A stretch of DNA of 64,000 nt from Alcaligenaceae bacterium SAGV5 (GCA_009360345.1 SPDP01000001.1:186001-250000), one strand, 5' to 3'; shown: positions 51,823 through 61,870, counted from the first letter of the stretch. The notes: generated by a model from the letters alone, not told the origin. A program made the numbers and translations.

Positions 51823-52722
51823 ATGAGCAATCTCGTCCGTAAACTCGACCTGACCTCGCTGCGCCTGTTCGTCGCCGTCTGCCAGGAACGCAACATCGCG
51901 CGCGCGGCCGAACGCGAGGCCATCGCGCCCTCGGCCGTCAGCCGCCGCATCGCCGAGATCGAAGGCGTGGTCGGGCAGCCGGTCATCCACCGCGAATCGC
52001 GCGGCATCTCGGTCACCCCGATAGGCGAGGCCGTGTACCGCCATGCGCGGGAAGTCCTGGCCAACATCGAACGCATGGAAGCCGAGCTGTCCCAGTACGC
52101 CAGCGGCGCCAAGGGCACGATACGCATCGTCGGCAACATGTCGTCCATCGTGCAGTTCCTGCCCGAGGACATCGCCGCCTTCAAGCGCGTGTTCCCCGAC
52201 GTGGACATCCTGATCGACGAACAGACCAGCAGCGAGGTGCTGCGCCGCCTGACCGAAAGCGATTTCGACCTGGGCTTCTCCAACAGGGTCCCGGGCATCG
52301 AGCGGCTCGAACACCTGCCCTACCGCAGCGACCGCCTGGTGCTGGCCGTGCCGCGCCGCCACCGCTTGGCCAAGGCGCCCGTGGTGCGCCTGCGCGACTT
52401 CATGGACGAGAACATCGTCGGCATGGGGCAGGGAACCTCGCTGACGCAATTGCTGGTCAAGGAAGCGGGGCGGCTGGGCGCGACGCTGCACGTCAAGATC
52501 AGCGTCAGCAGCCTGGATGCGCTGTGCCGCATGGTCCACGTCGGCCTGGGCGTCGCGGTGGTGCCGCAGCACAGCGGCGAACTCTACGTGGGCACGCTGG
52601 ACCTGGCGCTCGTCCCCATCGAGGAACCCTGGGCCGCGCGCGAACTCTTCGTGGTCTTCCGGCAGCGCGAAGGCCTCTCGGCCCCCGCCGCCGCACTGGT
52701 CAACTTCTTGATGACTAGATAA
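51823..52722 (+). CDS. LysR-family transcriptional regulator
   Basis: The 299 aa protein has LDLTSLRLFVAVCQERNIARAAEREAIAPSAVSRRIAEIEGVVGQPVIHRESRGISVTPIGEAVY as DNA-binding domain and a substrate-binding-like effector domain with DALCRMVHVGLGVAVVPQH. GGAAGGC precedes the ATG. It follows leuD by 62 bp on the same strand, so it may be co-transcribed with leuCD, and it ends at the edge of the palindromic repeat element. Target and inducer are unknown. Confidence 0.9.
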   Translation: MSNLVRKLDLTSLRLFVAVCQERNIARAAEREAIAPSAVSRRIAEIEGVVGQPVIHRESRGISVTPIGEAVYRHAREVLANIERMEAELSQYASGAKGTIRIVGNMSSIVQFLPEDIAAFKRVFPDVDILIDEQTSSEVLRRLTESDFDLGFSNRVPGIERLEHLPYRSDRLVLAVPRRHRLAKAPVVRLRDFMDENIVGMGQGTSLTQLLVKEAGRLGATLHVKISVSSLDALCRMVHVGLGVAVVPQHSGELYVGTLDLALVPIEEPWAARELFVVFRQREGLSAPAAALVNFLMTR

Positions 52723-52923
52723 CCCCCCTACGCGCTGACGCGCGCCCCCCAGGGGGCGGCACTGGCGGACCGGCAAAGCCGGATCCGCGGTGCCCGGGAT
52801 CAAAGCAAACATGCGGTGCTCCGCACCGAGACAACCCCACCCAGACCCAGGATGCGGTGGATCCGGCTCCGCCGGTCCACCCGCATCGCCCCCTGGGGGG
52901 CGCCCGAAGGGCGTAGGGGGGGG
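52722..52923. repeat. Intergenic nested-palindrome repeat element (REP/BIME-like)
   Basis: The ~200 bp between two convergent genes is one large imperfect inverted repeat. The outer arms read ACCCCCCTACGC, then a small hairpin, then GCGCCCCCCAGGGGGCG on the left, and the reverse complement of the same on the right (about 52885-52923). The inner arms are GGACCGGC-AA-AGCCGGATCC on the left (from about 52767) and GGATCCGGCTCCGCCGGTCC on the right (from about 52859), each itself a hairpin. It probably terminates both transcripts and is likely a multi-copy family in the genome, which I cannot check. Confidence 0.75.
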
Positions 52924-52927
52924 TCTT

Positions 52928-54436
52928 CTACTTAGCCGTAGGCATGGCGAACTCGGCACCCTTCTCGATGCTGCTCGGCCACCGCTGCATGATGCTCTTC
53001 TGCTTCGTGTAGAAGCGCACCCCTTCCTCGCCGTAGGCATGCATGTCGCCGAACAGCGAACGCTTCCAGCCGCCGAAGCCGTGCCAGGCCATGGGCACGG
53101 GAATCGGTACGTTGATGCCCACCATGCCGACCTGGATGCGGCGGCCGAATTCGCGCGCCACGTTGCCGTCGCTGGTGAAGCAGCTCACGCCGTTGCCGAA
53201 TTCGTGCGCGTTGATCAGCTCGACCGCCGAACCGAAATCGGGCACGCGCACGCACGACAGCACCGGGCCGAAGATCTCTTCGCGATAGATGCGCATCGCG
53301 GGCGTGACGTGGTCGAACAGCGTGCCGCCCATCCAGAACCCGCGCTCGCAGCCCGCGCCGGCCGAGGCCGCGTCGAAATGGCGTCCGTCCACCAGCAGTT
53401 GCGCGCCTTCCTCCACGCCAACGCCGATGTAGTCGCTGATGCGGCGATGCGCGCCGGCATGCACGATGGGGCCCATCTCGGCGTCCAGTTCCATGCCGTT
53501 CTTGACCTTCAGCGCATGGGTGCGCTCGATCAGGCGCGGCATGATGCGGTCGGCCACGTCGCCCACCAGCACCGCCACCGAGATCGCCATGCAGCGTTCA
53601 CCTGCCGAGCCATAACCCGCGCCCACCAGCGCATCCACCGCAACGTCCAGATCGGCGTCGGGCATGACCACCATGTGATTCTTCGCGCCGCCCAGCGCCT
53701 GCACGCGCTTGCCGTTGCGCGCGCCGGTCTCGTAGATGCTTTGCGCGATGGGAGTCGAGCCGACGAAGGACACCGCGGCCACGTCGGGATGGGCCAGCAA
53801 TGCATCCACCGCTTCCTTGTCCCCCTGCACGACGTTGAACACGCCGTCGGGCAGGCCGGCTTCCTTGAGCAGCTCGGCCATCATCAGCGACGGCGTCGGA
53901 TCGATGGGGCTGGGCTTGAGCACGAAACTGTTGCCGGCGGCGATCGCCACCGGGAACATCCACATCGGCACCATTACCGGGAAGTTGAACGGCGTGACGC
54001 CGGCCACCACGCCCAGCGGCTGGCGCAACGTCCAGTTGTCCATCCCGGTGGAGACCTGGTCGGTGAACTGCGTCTTGAGCAATTGCGGAATGCCGCAGGC
54101 GAACTCGACGATGTCGATGCCGCGCGCGACCTCGCCCTGCGCATCGGTGAATACCTTGCCGTGCTCGGCCGTGATCGCGCGGGCCAGCTCGTCCTTGTGG
54201 CGGTTCAACAGCTCCAGGAAACGGAACATCACGCGCGCCCGGCGGATGGGCGGCACGTCGGCCCAGGCGGGGAAGGCGCGGCGGGCGCTGGCGACGGCGG
54301 CATCGACGTCGGCGGCACTGGCCAGCGCCACCTGGCTGGAGACGGCACCCGTGGCGGGATTGAAGACGTCGGCGACGCGCGATCCCTGCGCGGGCATCTT
54401 GCGGCCGTCAACCCAGTGGACGATGGAAGCGGACAT
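52928..54436 (-). CDS. mmsA: CoA-acylating methylmalonate-semialdehyde dehydrogenase
   Basis: The protein is 502 aa from ATG 54436, with AGGA eight bases upstream; ATG 54445 has no ribosome-binding site. Aldehyde dehydrogenase features are [52 protein letters not shown], the catalytic Cys in [15 protein letters not shown] and [11 protein letters not shown]. The MmsA-specific end is [39 protein letters not shown]. It converts methylmalonate or malonate semialdehyde with CoA and NAD to propionyl- or acetyl-CoA plus CO2, in valine, inositol or beta-alanine breakdown. No mmsB is adjacent; a LysR gene is divergent. Confidence 0.93.
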   Translation of the reverse strand: MSASIVHWVDGRKMPAQGSRVADVFNPATGAVSSQVALASAADVDAAVASARRAFPAWADVPPIRRARVMFRFLELLNRHKDELARAITAEHGKVFTDAQGEVARGIDIVEFACGIPQLLKTQFTDQVSTGMDNWTLRQPLGVVAGVTPFNFPVMVPMWMFPVAIAAGNSFVLKPSPIDPTPSLMMAELLKEAGLPDGVFNVVQGDKEAVDALLAHPDVAAVSFVGSTPIAQSIYETGARNGKRVQALGGAKNHMVVMPDADLDVAVDALVGAGYGSAGERCMAISVAVLVGDVADRIMPRLIERTHALKVKNGMELDAEMGPIVHAGAHRRISDYIGVGVEEGAQLLVDGRHFDAASAGAGCERGFWMGGTLFDHVTPAMRIYREEIFGPVLSCVRVPDFGSAVELINAHEFGNGVSCFTSDGNVAREFGRRIQVGMVGINVPIPVPMAWHGFGGWKRSLFGDMHAYGEEGVRFYTKQKSIMQRWPSSIEKGAEFAMPTAK

Positions 54437-54521
54437 GGCGGTCATCCTGAAAAGAAAAAATCGAGGATCCCAGTCTAGGGCCGCGCGGCCGATTGGATAA
54501 GCCGGCCGAAGCCGATTAAAG

Positions 54522-54539
54522 TGTTCAATATATTGAACA
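54522..54539. promoter_or_regulatory. Perfect 18 bp palindrome between mmsA and its divergent LysR gene
   Basis: TGTTCAATATATTGAACA at 54522-54539 is perfectly symmetrical and AT-rich, standing out in a GC-rich background. It is 16 bp before the LysR ATG and 85 bp before the mmsA ATG, so binding could block the LysR promoter and activate or repress mmsA. It is the most convincing single operator in this part of the window. Confidence 0.65.
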
Positions 54540-54555
54540 ATCCGAATGGAAAAAA

Positions 54556-55488
54556 ATGGCTGCCGACATCATCGGGCCCTGGGTCGCCGACATCCACCTG
54601 CTGACCGTGCTGGCCGAGACCCGCAGCTTCACCCAGGCGGCGCGGCGCCTGGGCCTGTCCAAGGCCTCGGTCAGCATGCGTATCGGCGCGCTGGAACGCG
54701 CGGCCGGCGTACCGCTGGTCCAGCGCACCACGCGCTCCGTGGTGCTGACCGACGCCGGCCGGGAGCTGGTGGCCGACGCCGCGCCGGCGTTCGAGCGCAT
54801 CGACGCCGGCTTCACCGCGGTCAAGGACCTGTCCGGCACGCCGCGCGGCACGGTCCGCGTCACCGCCCCCGTGGCGCTGGGCCGGCAGCATATCGCGCCA
54901 CGGCTGGCGGCGTTTTTCCGCAGCTATCCCGATGTGCGCATCCACCTCGACCTGACCGATCGCTTCGTCAATCTCGCGCAGGAAGGCTACGACCTGGCCA
55001 TCCGCCACACGGCCGCCGCGCCCGAAAGCTATGTCGCTTGGCCCTTGTGCGAAACCCGCTCGCTGCTGGTGGCCAGCCCCGTCTATCTGCGCCGGCGCGG
55101 CACGCCCAGGCACCCGCGTGACCTGGCGGGCCACGACTGTGTGCTGTACCTGGGGCCGGGCGCCGACACCTGGACCTTTGTCGCCGCCGACGACACCCAG
55201 GCCGAAACGATGTCGGTGCCCGTGCAAGGGCCGCTGAAGGCCAACAACAGCGAGGTGCTGCGTGACGCGGTGCTGGACGGACTGGGCATCGGCCTGTTGC
55301 CCGATTTCAGCGCGGCACCCGCCATGCGCCGGCTCAGGCCGGTGCTGCCGGGCTGGCGCGTGCAGGGCTTCTTCGGCAACCAGCTGTATGCGCTTCGCCC
55401 CTGGGCGCCGCGCGTGCCTCGCGCGGTGCAATGCTTCGTCGAATACCTGCGGGAATCCATGGCTCAGGGCTTTCCCTTGCCAGAATAG
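54556..55488 (+). CDS. LysR-family transcriptional regulator
   Basis: The 310 aa protein has the DNA-binding domain [60 protein letters not shown], of the CrgA/DsdC-like subgroup, and an effector domain including [19 protein letters not shown] and [27 protein letters not shown] precedes the ATG. It is divergent from mmsA and shares the 18 bp palindrome, making mmsA the likely target. Its stop is 8 bp from the end of the convergent Lrp gene. Confidence 0.9.
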   Translation: MAADIIGPWVADIHLLTVLAETRSFTQAARRLGLSKASVSMRIGALERAAGVPLVQRTTRSVVLTDAGRELVADAAPAFERIDAGFTAVKDLSGTPRGTVRVTAPVALGRQHIAPRLAAFFRSYPDVRIHLDLTDRFVNLAQEGYDLAIRHTAAAPESYVAWPLCETRSLLVASPVYLRRRGTPRHPRDLAGHDCVLYLGPGADTWTFVAADDTQAETMSVPVQGPLKANNSEVLRDAVLDGLGIGLLPDFSAAPAMRRLRPVLPGWRVQGFFGNQLYALRPWAPRVPRAVQCFVEYLRESMAQGFPLPE

Positions 55489-55496
55489 GGAACGGC

Positions 55497-55964
55497 CTAG
55501 CGGTCCACCGGCAAGACCAGGCTTTCCTTCACTTCCTCCATCACCACGTAGCTGTGCGACTCGGCTGCCACCGGCAGCTTTTTCAGGACGTCGCCGAGCA
55601 ACCGGCGGTACTCGCGCATGCCGCCCAGGCGCGCCTTGACCAGATAGTCGAAGTTGCCCGAAACCAGATGGCACTCCAGCACATCGGGCACGTGCAGCAG
55701 TTCCTGCCTGACCTTGTCGAAAATCTCGCCCGACTTCGAGGCCAGCTTGATCTCGACGAACACCAGCAAGGACTTGCCCAGCGCCGCCGGAGACAGGTGC
55801 GCGTGATAGCCGGTGATGACTTTTTCGCGCTCCAGGCGCCGGACCCGTTCCGAACAGGGCGAGGCCGACAAGCCGACGCGCTCGGCCAGCTCCGTCATGG
55901 AAACACGGCCTTCCCGCTGAAGAATGTCGAGGATTTTCCTGTCGGTGCGATCGAGCTCGTGCAT
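55497..55964 (-). CDS. Lrp/AsnC-family transcriptional regulator
   Basis: The protein is 155 aa from ATG 55964, the usual Lrp length; a frame starting at 56012 adds 16 residues without family similarity. The helix-turn-helix is LDRTDRKILDILQREGRVSMTELAERVGLSASPCSERVRRLEREKVITGYHAHL. The RAM/ligand domain shows VPDVLECHLVSGNFDYLVKARLGGMREYRRLL. It is divergent from dadA, the arrangement expected for a regulator that senses an amino acid and controls its catabolic dehydrogenase. Confidence 0.9.
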   Translation of the reverse strand: MHELDRTDRKILDILQREGRVSMTELAERVGLSASPCSERVRRLEREKVITGYHAHLSPAALGKSLLVFVEIKLASKSGEIFDKVRQELLHVPDVLECHLVSGNFDYLVKARLGGMREYRRLLGDVLKKLPVAAESHSYVVMEEVKESLVLPVDR

Positions 55965-56031
55965 TTCACTTCGCTCCCCGGGGCTTGCCGGGGACCTTTC
56001 AGTTGAAACCATTGTCTAACCTGTTAATTTT

Positions 56032-56063
56032 GGTGAAATCCACTGGATTCACCTTCATATACT
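56032..56063 (+). promoter_or_regulatory. Palindrome and -10-like box upstream of dadA
   Basis: GGTGAAATCCA (56032-56042) faces TGGATTCACC (56044-56053), inverted arms that match except for one extra A. TATACT (56058-56063), a 5/6 match to the sigma70 -10 box, follows five bases later, 34 bp before the dadA ATG. The palindrome sits where a regulator could touch RNA polymerase. Binding by the adjacent Lrp-family protein is inferred. No good -35 box was found. Confidence 0.5.
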
Positions 56064-57376
56064 AGCTGAATACATAAACGATACAGGGATTTTTCCATGA
56101 AGGTGATCGTTCTCGGTGGCGGCGTGATCGGGGTCGCCAGTGCCTATTACCTGGCCCGCGCGGGGCTGGAGGTCACCGTGCTCGATCGCCAGGCCGGACC
56201 GGCGCGGGAAACCAGCTTCGCCAACGCCGGACAGGTCTCTCCCGGCTATTCGACGCCCTGGGCCGCGCCGGGCATTCCCTTGAAAGCAGTCAAATGGATG
56301 TTCCAGCATCACGCTCCGCTGGCCATCCGCCTGGACGGCAGCCTGTTCCAGTTGCGCTGGATGGCGCAGATGCTGCGCAATTGCTCCGCCGGACGCTATG
56401 CGGTCAACAAGGAACGCATGATGCGGGTGGCCGAGTACAGCCGGACCTGCCTGCGGCAGTTGCGCATGGAAACCGGCATCCAATATGAACAGCGGACGGG
56501 CGGCACGCTGCAGCTCTTCCGCACCCAGGCCCAGCTCGATGCGGCCGGCCGCGATATCGCGGTGCTGGAAGAATGCGGCGTACCGTTCGAGCTGCTGGGC
56601 CGGAACGAACTCGCCCGGGTCGAACCCGGCCTGGCGGCCGCCACCGGCAGGCTGGCCGGCGGACTGCGCCTGCCCAACGACGAGACCGGCGACTGCCATC
56701 TCTTCACGCGGGCGCTGGCCGGCATCGCCCGCACGCTGGGCGTGGACTTCCGCTACGAACAGGCGGTGGACGGCCTGGTGGTCGAGGGCGGACGCATCGC
56801 CGGCGTGCGCGCCGGCGGCCGGATCCTGGCCGCAGACCGCTACGTCATGGCCTTCGGCAGCTACTCGCGCGGCATGCTCGAACCGCTGGGCCTGGACCTG
56901 CCGGTCTACCCGGTCAAGGGCTATTCGCTGACAGTACCGCTGATCGATCCCACGCGCGCACCGCAATCCACGGTGCTGGACGAGACCTACAAGATCGCCA
57001 TCACCCGTTTCGACCACCGCATCCGGGTCGGTGGCATGGCCGAGCTGGCCGGCTACGACCTGCGCCTGGACGCGCGCCGCCGGGCCACGCTGGAACACGT
57101 GGTGAACGACCTGTTCCCCGGCGGCGACCTGGCGCGGGCAAGCTTCTGGACCGGCCTGCGTCCCATGACGCCCGACAGCACGCCCATCGTCGGCGCGACA
57201 CGCTACCCCAACCTGTACCTCAACACCGGACACGGCACGCTGGGCTGGACGATGGCCTGCGGGTCGGGCCGCCTCATCGCCGACCAGATCAGTGGACGGC
57301 GGCCCGAGATCAGCACGGACGGCCTGGCCATCGAGCGTTATGCGGCCCGCATTCGCGGCGCGCACACTCCGCCGCA

Positions 57377-58213
<837 letters not shown>

Positions 58214-58264
58214 GAACGGCTCCAGGCAGGCGACCAGGATACCCGATGGATGCATTTCCGGGCC

Positions 58265-58520
58265 TGTGGATAAGCTCTAGGAAGCAGGGGTGTGCACACC
58301 GTGTTGAGCCTTTGTGGATAACTTCGCTTTTGTTCCCATCCGAAAAACTTGTCCAATTTCCGGGTACACCATGTGGACAAGGTTATCCACATGCCTAAAA
58401 ATTAGGCAACATATTGAATCGAAAAGGTTTTTTGGATCGGCCAAAGTTATCCACAGGCTCCTATTAACTACTACGAATTGAATAGATAGTTTTAGGATAA
58501 AGCTCAAACATCTTTTTTTC
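58265..58520. other. DnaA-box cluster with AT-rich tract (oriC-like region)
   Basis: Four perfect DnaA boxes (TTATCCACA or its complement) lie at 58265-58273(-), 58313-58321(-), 58383-58391(+) and 58447-58455(+). A fifth with one mismatch (TTGTCCACA) is at 58372-58380(-), three bases from the fourth and in inverted orientation. From 58381 to 58500 the GC content is about 35%, far below the surroundings. The tract contains GCCTAA-AAA-TTAGGC (58393-58407), and near 58510 CATCTTTTTTTCC, similar to an origin 13-mer. The gap 58214-58647 (434 bp) has no gene. This fits a replication origin, or a DnaA-titrating or DnaA-regulated site. No dnaA, dnaN, mnmG or par genes are in the window. Confidence 0.7.
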
Positions 58521-58647
58521 CTACCGCGACGAAGGCCGCAAGCGGCCGGCTGCGCCGCTGCGCGGACGCAGGTTGACCACGCCCGGTCGAACACCTAGCA
58601 TCCAGGCGTCCCATCCTTACAAACAAGCAAGGAGCACTCGATCCACC

Positions 58648-59316
58648 ATGCGCATCCTGTTGGTCGAGGACGAACCCGAACTGGCCCGGTGGTTGTCAGG
58701 CACACTGGCCAGGCATGCCGGCTTTGTCGTGGAATGGGCCAATGACGGCGTGGTCGCGGAAAAACGGTTGCAGGTCGAAGACTTCGACGCCATCGTCCTC
58801 GACCTGGGACTGCCCGGGCTGGATGGGCGGACATTGCTGGCCAGGCTGCGCGCCCGCGACGACCGCACGCCTGTCCTGATATTGACTGCGCGTGATTCAC
58901 TGACGGAACGAGTCACTACCCTGCAAGAAGGCGCGGACGATTTTCTGCCCAAGCCCTTCAACGTGACCGAGCTGGAAGCCAGGCTGCTGGCGCTGATACG
59001 GCGTAGCCGGGGCCGCGAACATCCTCGATTGGCCTGCGGATCGCTGGTTTTCGATCTGGCCGCCCAGAAATTCCTGCTCGACAATCAGCCTCTGGCCCTG
59101 TCGCCTCGTGAATACGCGGTACTGCGGGCCCTGATTCAACGCAGCGGCGAACCCATGACCAAGCAGCAGATACTGGACCGGGTGTTCGACGATGACCACG
59201 ATGTGGGACTCGATGCCATCGAAGTCATTGTTCATCGCCTGCGCAAGCGCCTGGGCGAAACCGGCGTGCGCATCGTGACCCTGCGTGGACTGGGCTACTG
59301 CCTGGAGCCCGCGTGA
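58648..59316 (+). CDS. bctD: OmpR-family response regulator (TctD/BctD-like)
   Basis: The 222 aa protein has a receiver domain: acidic E7 D8, phospho-acceptor Asp52 in IVLDLGLPGLDG, Thr80 and Lys102 in FLPKPFN. A C-terminal OmpR/PhoB winged helix follows (SPREYAVLRALIQRSGEPMTKQQILDRVFDDDHDVGLDAIEVIVHRLRKRLGETGVRIVTLRGLGYCLEPA). AAGGAG lies 14 bases before the ATG. The kinase gene overlaps its stop (GTGA). The pair sits next to a TctCBA transporter, matching the tctDE/bctDE citrate-sensing arrangement known from Salmonella and Bordetella; the symbol is by synteny. Confidence 0.85.
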   Translation: MRILLVEDEPELARWLSGTLARHAGFVVEWANDGVVAEKRLQVEDFDAIVLDLGLPGLDGRTLLARLRARDDRTPVLILTARDSLTERVTTLQEGADDFLPKPFNVTELEARLLALIRRSRGREHPRLACGSLVFDLAAQKFLLDNQPLALSPREYAVLRALIQRSGEPMTKQQILDRVFDDDHDVGLDAIEVIVHRLRKRLGETGVRIVTLRGLGYCLEPA

Positions 59317-60752
59317 CGGCTGTCTCGTCCAAGGAGCGTCTCCCGCGCCGCCCGCGGCGGCGCAGCCTGAAGTCGACACTGCTGTGGTGGTTGCTGCCCG
59401 TACTGGCCGTCGTGGCCGGAGGCGGCCTGTGGTTGTCGGTCAAGCTGCTGGACGACTTGACCAATGCCGCCTACGACCGTTCACTGGCAGGAGCCTTGCG
59501 CGCCATCGACCTGAACATATCGACAGAAAGCGGCGGGTTGGCGGTGGAGTTGCCCTACCGGCTCCTGCAATTCTTCGAACTGACCGCCAGTGGCAATGTG
59601 TATTTCCGGGTATCCACCGAGGACAACCTGACCGAGATCGGAAATCCCTCGCTTCCCATGCCGGCTCACCCCTTGGCATCGGGACGGGCGGAATTCTTCA
59701 ATGCCGAATACTTCGGCGAGCCAGTGCGCGTGGGCGTATTGGCTCGCCGGCTCGATCCCCCGCTGTACGGTGCGCAGGACCGCCAGCGGGTAGTCATCCA
59801 GGTCGCGGAAAGCATCGAGTCGCGGGCAGGTTTTACCCGGGCCGTGCTGATGCGCGCGATCGAGCGTGACGCGCTGCAGATATTATTGAGCGCGATCCTG
59901 CTGACCGGCGGCGTGATCATCGCGCTGCGGCCGCTGGTACGGCTGAGTGAAGAAATCGACGCGCGCGACCCCGACGACCTGCGTCCGGTGGACGACAGCC
60001 AGGTACCGGCCGAGGTGCAGCCCCTGGTTTCAGCGATCAACCGGCATATCGCGCGGCACGATGCCCAGGCGCGCGCGCAGCGCCAGTTCCTGGACGACGC
60101 GTCCCATCAGTTGCGCACGCCACTGACCGTGCTCAAGACCCAGGTGGATTTCGCGCTGCGCGAGAACGATCCGCAGGCGGTCCGCCAGGTATTGCAGGCC
60201 ATGCATGCCGGCGTGGACCGCTCCATACGCATGGCCAACCAGATGCTGGCGCTGGCCCGCGTCCATGACGCCTCGCTGGCCGAGGGCGGCCTGCCCTTCG
60301 CGCGGATAGACCTGGTCGAGCTGGCCGGGGAATGCGTGCGCAGCCTGTTGCCGGCCGCGCGCGCCAAGCAGCTGGACTACGGCATAGAAGCGCCGGAAGC
60401 GCCGCTGTGGATGGCGGGTTCTACCGTGCTGCTGCGCGAAGCCGTGCTCAATCTTCTGGACAACGCCATCCGCTACTGTCCAGAGCGGGGCGTGGTGACG
60501 CTGACCCTGTCGAGCGGGCCCGAGCAACTTGTCCTGCAGGTCGAGGACAGCGGTCCGGGCATGCCCGTATCTGATATCGAGCGGGCCGGCGTGCGTTTTC
60601 GCCGGGGAGAGTCCGGCAAAGGCAAACCCGGCGCCGGCCTGGGACTGGCGATCGCGCAGCGGATAGCGGGTCTGCACAAGGGCAGGCTGGTGCTGGAAAA
60701 CCGGGAACCAGGAACCGGCCTGCGGGCATCCCTGGTTTTCCCCAGGTCTTGA
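59313..60752 (+). CDS. bctE: Sensor histidine kinase (TctE/BctE-like)
   Basis: The 479 aa protein (GTG start in the previous stop) has a basic N-terminus and a first membrane helix about 21-43. A periplasmic TctE-type sensor domain (about 45-185) follows, then a second helix about 187-206, a HAMP-like linker, and HisKA with His265 in DDASHQLRTPLTVLKTQ. The ATPase has N-box LLDNAIRYCPE, G1 VEDSGPGMP and G2 GAGLGLAI. It phosphorylates the adjacent response regulator. In Bordetella the citrate-loaded receptor BctC is reported to contact the sensor's periplasmic part, and a receptor gene follows here. Confidence 0.87.
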   Translation: MTAVSSKERLPRRPRRRSLKSTLLWWLLPVLAVVAGGGLWLSVKLLDDLTNAAYDRSLAGALRAIDLNISTESGGLAVELPYRLLQFFELTASGNVYFRVSTEDNLTEIGNPSLPMPAHPLASGRAEFFNAEYFGEPVRVGVLARRLDPPLYGAQDRQRVVIQVAESIESRAGFTRAVLMRAIERDALQILLSAILLTGGVIIALRPLVRLSEEIDARDPDDLRPVDDSQVPAEVQPLVSAINRHIARHDAQARAQRQFLDDASHQLRTPLTVLKTQVDFALRENDPQAVRQVLQAMHAGVDRSIRMANQMLALARVHDASLAEGGLPFARIDLVELAGECVRSLLPAARAKQLDYGIEAPEAPLWMAGSTVLLREAVLNLLDNAIRYCPERGVVTLTLSSGPEQLVLQVEDSGPGMPVSDIERAGVRFRRGESGKGKPGAGLGLAIAQRIAGLHKGRLVLENREPGTGLRASLVFPRS

Positions 60753-60782
60753 ATGTTGCTTTGCAGCATGAAAAGAGGGGGA

Positions 60783-60802
60783 ATTGAAAGCCGATTGAAA
60801 GC
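60783..60802 (+). promoter_or_regulatory. Direct repeat upstream of the tctCBA-type operon (response-regulator site)
   Basis: ATTGAAAGC occurs twice, at 60783-60791 and 60794-60802, with start points 11 bp apart (one helical turn). Tandem direct repeats with this spacing are the usual binding pattern of OmpR-family regulators, and one is encoded just upstream at 58648. The site is 73 bp before the receptor gene ATG, a normal activator distance. Confidence 0.6.
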
Positions 60803-60874
60803 GCCGCGTTCGTACAGTCGCCTCGGAGCGGTCAGTCAGCCGCGACATCCACAACAACGATATGGAGGTGACTG

Positions 60875-61870
60875 ATGAAACCCACAGTCCGACTGCGGGC
60901 CGCGGCGTGTGCCGTGGCCATGGTTTTCGCGGGATTGGCCGCGCAACCGGCGGCTGCCGCCCCCGAGCGGCCCGAGTGCATCGCGCCCGCCAAGCCGGGC
61001 GGCGGTTTCGACCTGACCTGCAAGATCGCCCAGAGCGGCCTGCAGGAAGGCAAATATCTGAACGCCGCGATGCGTTCCGTGTACATGCCCGGCGGCATCG
61101 GGGCCGTGGCCTACAACACCATCATCGCCCAGCGGCCGGCCGAGGCCGGCACCATCGTGGCTTTTTCGGGCGGCTCGCTGCTGAACATCGCGCAGGGCAA
61201 GTTCGGCCGCTATACCGAGTCCGACGTGCGCTGGGTGTCCGGCATCGGCACGGACTACGGCGCGGTCGTGGTGCGCAAGGACTCCCCCTGGAAGGATCTC
61301 AAGGGGCTGATGGCCGCGATCAAGGCCGATCCCACCAAGGTGGTGTTCGGCGCGGGCGGTACCATCGGCAGCCAGGATTGGATGAAGGCGGCGCTGACGG
61401 CGCGTGCCGCTGGCATCGACTACAAGACCATGCGCTTCGTGGCCTTCGAGGGCGGTGGCGAGAGCCTGACGGCCTTGCAGGGCGGCCACGTGCAGGTGTA
61501 TTCGGGCGATGCCGGCGAAGTTGCGTCGGTACTGGACGCCGGCGTGCCCATCCGGATCCTGGCGGTGTTCTCCGATCAGCGCCTTCCGGGCCGCCTGGCC
61601 GACGTTCCCACCGCGAAGGAACAGGGTTTCGACATCCAGTGGCCCATCATTCGCGGTTTCTACGTGGGGCCGAAGGTCGCGGATGCCGACTACCAGTGGT
61701 GGGTCGCTACCTTCGACAAGATGATGGCCACGCCGGAATTCGCGAAGTTGCGCGAAGAACGCGGCTTGTTCCCGTTCAATAAGACCGGCAAGGATCTGGA
61801 CGCCTACGTCAAGCAACAGGTTGCCGAGTACCGCAAGCTGGCCGACGAATTCGGACTGGTGCGTAAATGA
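60875..61870 (+). CDS. bctC: Tripartite tricarboxylate transporter receptor (TctC/BctC-like), Bug copy 6
   Basis: The 331 aa protein has a signal peptide (RLRAAACAVAMVFAGLAAQPAAA). Its fold is the TctC type with AKPGGGFDLTCKIAQ, VYMPGGIGAVAYNTIIAQRPAEAGTIVAFSGGSLLNIAQGKFG and VFGAGGTIGSQDWMKAALTARAAG. It differs from the five Bug receptors elsewhere in the window, for example by lacking the VVVxNRxGA and HVPYKG loops. GGAGGTG precedes the ATG. It is followed with stop-start overlap by TctB and TctA, so it is the one receptor here with its own membrane partners. Citrate is the likely ligand by synteny. Confidence 0.9.
   Translation: MKPTVRLRAAACAVAMVFAGLAAQPAAAAPERPECIAPAKPGGGFDLTCKIAQSGLQEGKYLNAAMRSVYMPGGIGAVAYNTIIAQRPAEAGTIVAFSGGSLLNIAQGKFGRYTESDVRWVSGIGTDYGAVVVRKDSPWKDLKGLMAAIKADPTKVVFGAGGTIGSQDWMKAALTARAAGIDYKTMRFVAFEGGGESLTALQGGHVQVYSGDAGEVASVLDAGVPIRILAVFSDQRLPGRLADVPTAKEQGFDIQWPIIRGFYVGPKVADADYQWWVATFDKMMATPEFAKLREERGLFPFNKTGKDLDAYVKQQVAEYRKLADEFGLVRK

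Noticed and set aside
58265..58520. Plasmid-type or integrated-element origin as explanation for the DnaA boxes
   Set aside because: No rep, par or mobilisation genes and no iteron-like tandem repeats other than the DnaA boxes are present nearby.
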